Shown here piece by piece: positions 8,523 through 15,505 of a stretch of 30,468 nt of DNA. Numbering within the stretch: position 1 is the stretch's first letter; every line of letters starts with the position of its first letter. The stretch spans positions 1 through 30,468 of the forward strand of contig JAPLKR010000057.1 of the NCBI GenBank assembly GCA_026387965.1, given 5' to 3'. The notes below the pieces were generated by a model, which saw nothing but the letters and a program-made list of their open reading frames with translations, made no database searches and was not told the origin of the DNA. Origin of the DNA: Fusobacteriota bacterium (lineage in GTDB: Bacteria > Fusobacteriota > Fusobacteriia > JAPLKR01). Made by a program: the position numbers and the translations under genes.

Positions 8523-11500
8523 TTAATTTCTTTCCTCCAATTTTTTCGCTTTTAAATATTTCTTGTAGTTTAGATTATACAGTATAGTATATATCGCAGG
8601 AGCAAGAATTACAATATACAACATTTCAAATAGAAGACCAAATATGATTGCCACGGCCATTCCTGCAAAGAGTTGACCGCCACCAATCCATAGAGGAATC
8701 ATTCCAAGAATTGCGGTTAGTACCGTAATGGTCACTGGTCTTGTTCTTCTTACGATAGATTCAACAAGCGCTGCATTATGGTCTCCGCCATTATGATGCA
8801 ACTCAATGTCGATTCTATCGATCAGCACAATAGCATGGTTCAGTATGATTCCGACCAGAGAAAGTACCCCAAGCATTGGCATAAATCCAAACGATTGCCC
8901 TGTTATTAGAAATCCTATAATTACACCGATAATACTAAATGGTAGTATTAAGAAGAGTGTGATTGGCTTTCTAAATGAGTTGAATTTAACCATAAGCAGT
9001 GTAAAGATAATAAAGATTGTAATTGGCATACCTGCTGCAATCGAACCTGACGATTGAGAGCTGTTCTGCTGATCTCCTCCAATTTGCCAGAAAATTCCTT
9101 GGCTCTTCCACTCAGCTTCATTAGCATGAACAGCTACAAGTACTTTGTTTAAAATATCTGTTGGTGTAACATTTCCCGATGCATTGGCATAGGCGGTAAC
9201 ACAATCAAATCCACTGTAGTGCTGAATTTGCTCATATACAAAACTTGTATCAATGGTTGCAACTTGATTAAGTGGTACATAAGTATTTTGTGTGCTCGAA
9301 TACAACATAGTGGTATCAAGTGTATTTACTTCACTACCTGTTTTTAATCCTCGAAGTGCAATTGGTACCGTCTGCTCAGTAATATAGTAATCTGTTATCG
9401 GAAGTCCACCATAATTCATTTGAAGCGAATATCCAACGTCTTGACTACTAATACCTAAATCTCTTAACTTATCTTGATTCAAATTAATATTAAATTGCGG
9501 TGTTGGATTACCCCAGTTATCGCCTACATCCACAGCACCTGGAATATTAGCCATTACTGACTGAAGTTGGATTGATGCAGCTTTAAGCGCTTCCTTATTT
9601 TCTCCAAGTAAGCGAATTTCAACATCATGATCTGCTGGAGGCCCAAGCGTTAGCCTTTCAATGGTAATCTGACCACCTGGAATTTCTTGAGCTCCATATT
9701 GACGTAGGTCACCCATCACTTTGTCCATATTTTTTGTATTAGCAAGGTTAATGATGACTGTAGCTTCATTTGATGAATTTGAGGTTGGACTGTAGGTTAG
9801 TGTGAAACGTGGGGCATCACTTCCTACAAAGCTGGTCCAATTGGTTACACCATTCGGCCGTTTTGATGATTGCTTTAAATTATCAGAAATGTATTTATTC
9901 AATCCCTCAATAACATCATTTGTTCCATATACCGAAGCATTATTCTCTAGCTGAACCTTAAAAATAATTGTTGCATTATCTGCATAAGGGAAAAACACCT
10001 GTGGAATATATTTCCAAAATGGCAGTACAATGACAAGAGCTAAAACAAATACCCCCACCACTCTCCAAGGGTGTGACAGTAGTTTATAATTAAACGCACG
10101 ATATTTCTTATAAAACGGCGTGTTATATAAATCTTCTCCCTTATGTTCCTTTAAAGAAGTTTCTACTTTCACAACTTGAGTTGCTTCATTCGTTTTTTTC
10201 TTTTTACCGAACCGTTTTTTCTTTGGCTCAAGTAATTTCTTCTCATTAAAGTATTTTACAAACAGCACCGGTATACATGTTGTTGCAATAAACCACGAGC
10301 AAACAAGAGTCAGTGTGATTACAATGAATAGGTCCGCTGTATATTGCCCCGCACTTGTTGGTGACAAAAATATTGGTAAAAATGTGGCTGATAGGCAAAG
10401 TGTTGATACAATAAGTGGAACCCATACTTCATTTACCGACTCTAAGATGGCTGTTTTCTTATCCATTCCTTCTTCAACCTTAACAATGGCACCTTCGACG
10501 ACAACAATTCCGTTATCGACGAGAATTCCGAGAGCAATCATAAGTGCTGATAAAGATACCTGGTTAATCGTTACGCCTAATATTGACATAAAGGCAAATG
10601 TTGCAAATATCGTAAGTGGAATAATTGAAGCAATCAACACACCGCCACCTATTCCAACGAAGATAATTACCGATGCACATACAATAACAATCGCTTCAAT
10701 CAGGTTTTCTAAAAATGCTGAAATACTTTCTTTCGTGGTTGTTGCTTCAAAAAACACTTGATGAAATTGCATTCCTTGAGGTAAAGCCTTTGTATTAAAA
10801 TAACTGGTTAAATTTTTACCTAAATTTAAGATGTTTCCTCCAGGAGCAAGAGAAATTGAAAAAAGCATTGCTGGCTGACCGTTGTAATATGTCGCTGTTG
10901 TTGGAGGATCTTGATATGTCTCCTCTACATCTGCAATATCTTTTAGCTCAATCGTTTGACTTTGTCCTGGTATTCCAATGACGGTATTTCTAATTTGATC
11001 CACCGTTGCATAGTCCCCTGAAGGATTTAGATTGATTTGGTTGCCACCAATATAAAGAATTCCACTTGGAACAACTACGTTCTCTGTCGTAAGAATTTGA
11101 GCTATTAAGTAAGGATTTAATTTTAAATTTGCCATTTTATCCATATCAAATTTAATATAAATCGTTTTTTGAAGTTCACCTTGATTTTGAACTTTACCTA
11201 CTCCAGGTATCATGCCTAATTCACGGGTGATTTGATCTGCTTGTGTTTTTAGATCTCCATTGTTATATCCTTCACCTGTCAGAGCATATACAGACCCATA
11301 TACATCACCGAAGAAGTCATTAATAACGGGACCAATGATACCTTTCGGCAGCCCATTACTTTGCTCTAACATCTCCATATAGCGTCTCATCCATGTCCAC
11401 TCTTCTTGAAGTGTAGCCCCTTCTGAGTACTGAGCTAGAACGTTAACATAAACCGTTGACATGCCATCTTGAGATGTACTGTTAGTATACCAAAGCCCTG

Positions 11501-11723
11501 GTAAGTTTTGAAGTTGCTTTTCAATAGGAGCGGTGATACGGTTTTCAACTTGCGCCGCTGTTGCTCCTGGATAATATGTCACAATTACAGCCGTTCCAAC
11601 TGAAAATGTTGGGTCCTCTGCTTTTGGCATCATAATATATCCGATTGTTCCAGCTAGCATAATTACAACCATTACCCATACAATTATCCGTGTCTTTTTT
11701 AAAGAAAATTTTGTTAAAAACAT
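8523..11723 (-). CDS. RND-family efflux pump, inner membrane subunit
   Basis: Proton-driven transporter of the AcrB/MexB superfamily, 1066 residues, the normal length. An N-terminal membrane helix (about 12-32) precedes the first periplasmic porter region, then a bundle of membrane helices (about 335-500), a second periplasmic region (about 575-865) and a second bundle (about 865-1050). The fourth helix reads GILVDNGIVVVEG: Asp403 aligns with AcrB Asp407, but position 404 is Asn, not the second Asp. In the tenth helix SLVGIILNHAIVLID has Asn where AcrB has Lys940. Pumps with a single relay Asp are known, so it is probably active. The linker between the two halves, about 500-545, is very rich in Lys. 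The ATG follows the adaptor stop by three bases with AAAGGAGG upstream. Substrates cannot be told; drugs, lipids or metabolites are possible. Confidence 0.95.
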   Translation of the reverse strand: MFLTKFSLKKTRIIVWVMVVIMLAGTIGYIMMPKAEDPTFSVGTAVIVTYYPGATAAQVENRITAPIEKQLQNLPGLWYTNSTSQDGMSTVYVNVLAQYSEGATLQEEWTWMRRYMEMLEQSNGLPKGIIGPVINDFFGDVYGSVYALTGEGYNNGDLKTQADQITRELGMIPGVGKVQNQGELQKTIYIKFDMDKMANLKLNPYLIAQILTTENVVVPSGILYIGGNQINLNPSGDYATVDQIRNTVIGIPGQSQTIELKDIADVEETYQDPPTTATYYNGQPAMLFSISLAPGGNILNLGKNLTSYFNTKALPQGMQFHQVFFEATTTKESISAFLENLIEAIVIVCASVIIFVGIGGGVLIASIIPLTIFATFAFMSILGVTINQVSLSALMIALGILVDNGIVVVEGAIVKVEEGMDKKTAILESVNEVWVPLIVSTLCLSATFLPIFLSPTSAGQYTADLFIVITLTLVCSWFIATTCIPVLFVKYFNEKKLLEPKKKRFGKKKKTNEATQVVKVETSLKEHKGEDLYNTPFYKKYRAFNYKLLSHPWRVVGVFVLALVIVLPFWKYIPQVFFPYADNATIIFKVQLENNASVYGTNDVIEGLNKYISDNLKQSSKRPNGVTNWTSFVGSDAPRFTLTYSPTSNSSNEATVIINLANTKNMDKVMGDLRQYGAQEIPGGQITIERLTLGPPADHDVEIRLLGENKEALKAASIQLQSVMANIPGAVDVGDNWGNPTPQFNINLNQDKLRDLGISSQDVGYSLQMNYGGLPITDYYITEQTVPIALRGLKTGSEVNTLDTTMLYSSTQNTYVPLNQVATIDTSFVYEQIQHYSGFDCVTAYANASGNVTPTDILNKVLVAVHANEAEWKSQGIFWQIGGDQQNSSQSSGSIAAGMPITIFIIFTLLMVKFNSFRKPITLFLILPFSIIGVIIGFLITGQSFGFMPMLGVLSLVGIILNHAIVLIDRIDIELHHNGGDHNAALVESIVRRTRPVTITVLTAILGMIPLWIGGGQLFAGMAVAIIFGLLFEMLYIVILAPAIYTILYNLNYKKYLKAKKLEERN

Positions 11724-11726
11724 AGT

Positions 11727-12833
11727 CTAATCCTCCTTTACTAAAGGAGTTACAATCTGACCATCGTTAATACTATAAGTTCCTGCCGCAACAATTTGCT
11801 GCCCTTGTCGCAATGCGCCTTTAACGATATAACCGCTTGGCATTGCTTTTTGAATATCCACTGGAATAAACTGTAACTTCAAATTACTAGAACCTGAAAT
11901 TGAATTAACTCCAAACACGCCCGTTTGATTATTAATTTTTGTTACCGAAGTGTTTGGAACTAAGAATCCTGACCCACTTATATTAGACATGTATTTATTT
12001 GGGATATTGAAAGTTACGTTTAATGTCATTCCTATCACAACATCTTTTGGGGGTTTTACTAAATTCACTCTTATTTGGTATGTGTTACCCACACCTGTCG
12101 GAACATTGCTGATACTTTGAATCACACCATTAAAATTTTCACTACCATTTTGAATTTGAACCGATTGCCCAACCTTTACATTTTGAACGGTATCAATTGG
12201 CACTCCAACAAATACTTGGTAAGTCGTATTCGCACTTGTCATAACAAATACAGGTGTCCCTGCCGCTACATTCGTCCCCTGATCAACAAGTTGAACTGAA
12301 ATCGTCCCTGTAAATGGCGCTGCTAGCTGTGTATAGCTTAATTGGTTTTGCAGTACCCCGATTTTCTTTTGAACCGAAATCACTTCATTTTGAGCATATT
12401 GATATTGCGCTGTGGCATTATCAAGTGACGCTGCCGAAGCATCGCCTTGTGCATAAAGCTGCTGAGCACGAATTAAGTCACTTTTTGCATTTTGTGCTTG
12501 CGCTTTCGCTTGCTGTAAATTTGCTTGAGCGCTTTGTAGTTGTAACTCATAGTTACTTGGATCAAGTGTCGCTAGAATTGTTCCCGATTTTACAAAATCT
12601 CCTTGACTAACATACATATTTGTAATATTTCCATCTACCTTAAAACTTACATTAGATTGTGTCGTTGCCTGAACAATTCCGTTATATGTGTACTGCTGTA
12701 AGCTTCCTGACATTCCAACTGTAGTTAACTTTACAATAGAAACATCTTTTGCAGGTTCTGTTTTTTTCCCACACCCTCCTAAAACAGAGAGTGCAATCAG
12801 TGTTGCCCCCGTTACATATCCGATTTTTTTCAT
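11727..12833 (-). CDS. RND efflux adaptor (membrane fusion) lipoprotein
   Basis: Periplasmic adaptor of the AcrA/MexA family, 368 residues, linking the pump to the outer membrane channel. The signal peptide ends in a lipobox, LSVLGGC with Cys21, so it should be lipid-anchored. Then come the first half of a lipoyl-like domain (SFKVDGNITNMYVSQGDFVK), an alpha-helical hairpin rich in Ala and Gln (about 85-160, QLQSAQANLQQAKAQAQNAK), the second lipoyl half (LAAPFTGTISVQLVDQGTNV), a beta-barrel domain and a membrane-proximal domain. The ATG has GGGGGAAG upstream and lies ten bases after the TolC-like gene. Order outer channel, adaptor, pump fits one transcript for one complex. Confidence 0.95.
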   Translation of the reverse strand: MKKIGYVTGATLIALSVLGGCGKKTEPAKDVSIVKLTTVGMSGSLQQYTYNGIVQATTQSNVSFKVDGNITNMYVSQGDFVKSGTILATLDPSNYELQLQSAQANLQQAKAQAQNAKSDLIRAQQLYAQGDASAASLDNATAQYQYAQNEVISVQKKIGVLQNQLSYTQLAAPFTGTISVQLVDQGTNVAAGTPVFVMTSANTTYQVFVGVPIDTVQNVKVGQSVQIQNGSENFNGVIQSISNVPTGVGNTYQIRVNLVKPPKDVVIGMTLNVTFNIPNKYMSNISGSGFLVPNTSVTKINNQTGVFGVNSISGSSNLKLQFIPVDIQKAMPSGYIVKGALRQGQQIVAAGTYSINDGQIVTPLVKED

Positions 12834-12843
12834 CTTCTTCCCC

Positions 12844-15192
12844 CTATTTTTGAGAATTCACAGTTTGTAAGCTTCCTGAAACTGCTTGGTTTAAATTTTG
12901 AATAAATTGTTGATTTTCTGCTGATGTTTTCTCCATACTCATCCATGTAATTGAGCGTTCAAGAGCATAATAATTACTTTGAAGCGTATATTTTGCATCT
13001 GCTACATTTTGCTGGGTTTGAAACTCAAGATTTTGCGCATCGAGTAAATCTAGCATCGTTGCCACACCATTTTGATACGTATTCATAACCAATTGTAGGT
13101 TTTTTATTGCTGTGATATTGGCTTCTTGAGATTTTGTATAGTTAATGCTTCCTGTTTTTAAATTTTGAAGCGCATATGCAACATTTTGTTGAATAAGATT
13201 AATTGCAGCGAGTTTTTTAGTTTGCATCGCTTGCAAAGTGGCATTTGCCCCTGCATATTCTGCCACATGACCACCACTGCTAAAGAGTGGAAGTGACGCT
13301 TGAACACCAATATTCCAATATCCTTTTGGCCCACTGCCCATGTTAGCAACGGCCTGCTGCGTTTGTGGAGAAAATGATCCAATTAAATTATTAAATCCAT
13401 TTGGATAACTTGCATTTGACTCCCAGAAATTATAGTTGTAGCCCCCAAAAGCGGCTACAGTTGGAATGAAAAATTGTTGAAATTGAAAATCTTTACTGCT
13501 TTGACTCGAATCAATATATTGGTTCAATTGCTGAATTTCATAAGAATTAGCAATGCCTACTTGCACTAAATAATTTTGAAGTTTTTGGTAAACTAACATA
13601 TTCGTCAAATAAGGCGTAATCGCTATAAGTAACTCGTTGCTCTGAACGTCTTGTAAATTATATGTTGTTGTAATGCTTACATTCATGACCGTATCTAAGT
13701 TTTGCATCGCAATATTGTAAGTCGCTTTTGCTTGCTCATACTGATTTGAATCTAAAATGTATTTACTTTCCCAACGATAAATTTCCATATTTGAAGTACT
13801 TCCGACATTCGTTTTAACTTTAGCTGCATTTAAATTCTGCTTAGAAAGCTCCATATTCGAGCGTGATACTTTCACCAATGCTTGTGATTTAAGCACATTC
13901 AAATATGCGTCAATGGTTCCGACAATTGTATTCTCTATTTGAATTTGACTTTGAAGTTGAGAGGCTTTGTAAGTATTACTTTGAACCGCATAGTTTAAAT
14001 TAACTTCGGGGCTATAGAGCACTTGAGTTAAATTTACTCCACCACTAAAACTTTGTTGTCTTTGTACACCAAAAGTGCTTTGCGCTGCAGCAGGATCCAT
14101 TGCGAGTCCCGTCAATGTTGCATTTACTTGTGGAAAATATAAGCTTCCCGCAGTAGCTGCAGCAGATTTAGATGCTTGAGTTTGATAGTTTTGCGCCTTT
14201 ATATCTAAATTATTTGCAAGGGATATTTGAATAGCTTGTTCTAGCGTCAAAGGTTGCTGCTGGCTATTGTCAATCATTGTTGCACTTTCCATAGAAGCAA
14301 ACGTTGGGGCTTTTTGCTGTGAATTTATCAACGCCTGATTATAATACACTGAAGCTTTTTGGTAGATTTGATTCTTCACATATACCGAAGGATCTTGATA
14401 TTGAAGTAGATTTTGTACATTTATAGCAGTCGATGCCGCATACGGCGCTATTATACTTGCCCCTAAAAACCCTGAATAGAGTAAATTAGGGTCAAAGTTT
14501 TGAGGCAGAACTGCAAATGTCGGTATGTTCTTTTGATTCAATATCGTCAGGAGCGACGAAGCGTCTGAGGCTGAGAATGTCACAAATGGTGAAAACAGAA
14601 CGCCTTGTGTTGCAGAAATTTCATCAATTAAATTGCTATCTTTATCTCCTACGACCTGTACTTTGGCCGACAATTTGGACACATTCACGTAATTTTGGTA
14701 AAGTTGAACGGTCGCACTCGGCACCACCAATGTTATTGTCGTCAAATTAAGTGCTTTTGAAAACGTATTTATGGCACTATCCACAGCAAATCCATTTACT
14801 GTGATCACTCTCGTTGGCGTTTGTGTTCCTTTTGTGAGTGACCCCGAAATATCTACCGGCACATTAAAATTCATATTTGATGCAATACTCGACCCTAATG
14901 GACCAACAATAATAAGTGCATCTAATTTTTTAGCATTCGCACTGGTCAAAACGCTTTGTAGTGATGTCGCACTTCCTGAAGCGGTAAAAATATTTTGTGG
15001 TAAAATTTCAGCTTTATCAGTTTGGTACGTAAAACCATCTTTTAAGCTTGATTGTAAACTCGTTACTATCCCTACATTTGCAGAATTTGAGTTATCGAAA
15101 ACAATCCCCACTTCATACATCTTGGCTAAACTAATTACTGATAACCCAAATAGTACTGCAGATGAAAGACCAATATAGTACCCTTTTCCCAT
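12844..15192 (-). CDS. TolC-like outer membrane efflux protein with N-terminal substrate-binding-like domain
   Basis: This 782-residue protein is far longer than ordinary TolC-family proteins (about 430-500). An N-terminal signal-like helix (about 5-23) is followed by a region at about 26-275 with alternating strands and helices resembling a periplasmic substrate-binding protein of the ABC_sub_bind type: VGIVFDNSNS, LDALIIVGPLGSSIA, TTITLVVPSATV, TQGVLFSPFV, IPTFAVLPQ and GFLGASIIAPYAAS. From about 314 (QPLTLEQAIQISLANNLDIK) to the end the OEP repeats are clear, with long Gln/Asn/Ala-rich coiled-coil helices and two repeats (about 314-540 and 560-770). The OEP part should form the outer membrane channel for the pump encoded downstream. 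The role of the extra domain is unknown. It is first in the operon, with GGAGG four bases before ATG. The OEP call is firm; the fold of the N-terminal part is my reading of the pattern. Confidence 0.88.
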   Translation of the reverse strand: MGKGYYIGLSSAVLFGLSVISLAKMYEVGIVFDNSNSANVGIVTSLQSSLKDGFTYQTDKAEILPQNIFTASGSATSLQSVLTSANAKKLDALIIVGPLGSSIASNMNFNVPVDISGSLTKGTQTPTRVITVNGFAVDSAINTFSKALNLTTITLVVPSATVQLYQNYVNVSKLSAKVQVVGDKDSNLIDEISATQGVLFSPFVTFSASDASSLLTILNQKNIPTFAVLPQNFDPNLLYSGFLGASIIAPYAASTAINVQNLLQYQDPSVYVKNQIYQKASVYYNQALINSQQKAPTFASMESATMIDNSQQQPLTLEQAIQISLANNLDIKAQNYQTQASKSAAATAGSLYFPQVNATLTGLAMDPAAAQSTFGVQRQQSFSGGVNLTQVLYSPEVNLNYAVQSNTYKASQLQSQIQIENTIVGTIDAYLNVLKSQALVKVSRSNMELSKQNLNAAKVKTNVGSTSNMEIYRWESKYILDSNQYEQAKATYNIAMQNLDTVMNVSITTTYNLQDVQSNELLIAITPYLTNMLVYQKLQNYLVQVGIANSYEIQQLNQYIDSSQSSKDFQFQQFFIPTVAAFGGYNYNFWESNASYPNGFNNLIGSFSPQTQQAVANMGSGPKGYWNIGVQASLPLFSSGGHVAEYAGANATLQAMQTKKLAAINLIQQNVAYALQNLKTGSINYTKSQEANITAIKNLQLVMNTYQNGVATMLDLLDAQNLEFQTQQNVADAKYTLQSNYYALERSITWMSMEKTSAENQQFIQNLNQAVSGSLQTVNSQK

Positions 15193-15254
15193 ATTTCCTC
15201 CACTTTCACTAAATTTAATTTCTTATGTTTTTTAAATAGCTAATTACACTTATA

Positions 15255-15283
15255 ATTATATTAACAAAACCAGTATTTAGCAA
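15255..15283 (-). promoter_or_regulatory. Promoter of the efflux-murA operon
   Basis: On the minus strand TTGCTA (15283-15278) and TATAAT (15260-15255) stand 17 bases apart. The predicted start near 15248 gives a leader of about 55 bases. The intergenic region 15193-15505 holds this promoter, the leuS promoter and the inverted repeat over the -35 box; nothing else is evident in it. Confidence 0.7.
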
Positions 15284-15291
15284 GTGGTTTT
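15266..15291. promoter_or_regulatory. Candidate operator: inverted repeat over the efflux -35 box
   Basis: AAAACCA (15266-15272) and TGGTTTT (15285-15291) are exact reverse complements with a 12-base spacer. The -35 box lies in the spacer, so a bound dimer would block polymerase. Efflux operons are commonly controlled by TetR- or MarR-type repressors, but no such gene is in the window. Confidence 0.5.
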
Positions 15292-15463
15292 TTCACACTT
15301 TGGTCATACTTGTTCTGAAAATGTTTTTGACATTAATATCTACACCACTTTAACTTTTCTAAACGTTTGTAATCAACGCAATCATTTATACGCATTTGTT
15401 TTGAATAATCGCCTTCTTTTTAAATCAACATTAATATTTTTCTAGGAATTTTAGTTGAAATTA

Positions 15464-15472
15464 TGATATAAT
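15464..15472 (+). promoter_or_regulatory. Extended -10 promoter of leuS
   Basis: TGATATAAT provides a perfect -10 box (15467-15472) with the extended TG. No good -35 is seen at the right distance. The transcript would begin near 15479, which leaves about 27 bases of leader and no room for a T-box. Confidence 0.65.
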
Positions 15473-15505
15473 TTGATAAATATTATTGAAAAATTAGGAG
15501 GTCAT

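Noticed and set aside
10315-10761. 148-codon plus-strand frame
   Set aside because: It lies wholly opposite the RND pump gene, whose motifs are unmistakable; no start signal and no recognisable domain.
14771-15178. 135-codon plus-strand frame
   Set aside because: It is antisense to the N-terminal part of the TolC-like gene, without ribosome binding site.
15328-15360. TTGACA near 15328 as a plus-strand promoter
   Set aside because: The hexamer 17 bases downstream (TTAACT) is poor, and a better extended -10 lies nearer leuS.
15193-15505. T-box or riboswitch before leuS
   Set aside because: The probable transcription start near 15479 leaves about 27 bases of leader; no T-box sequence or terminator-antiterminator pair is visible.
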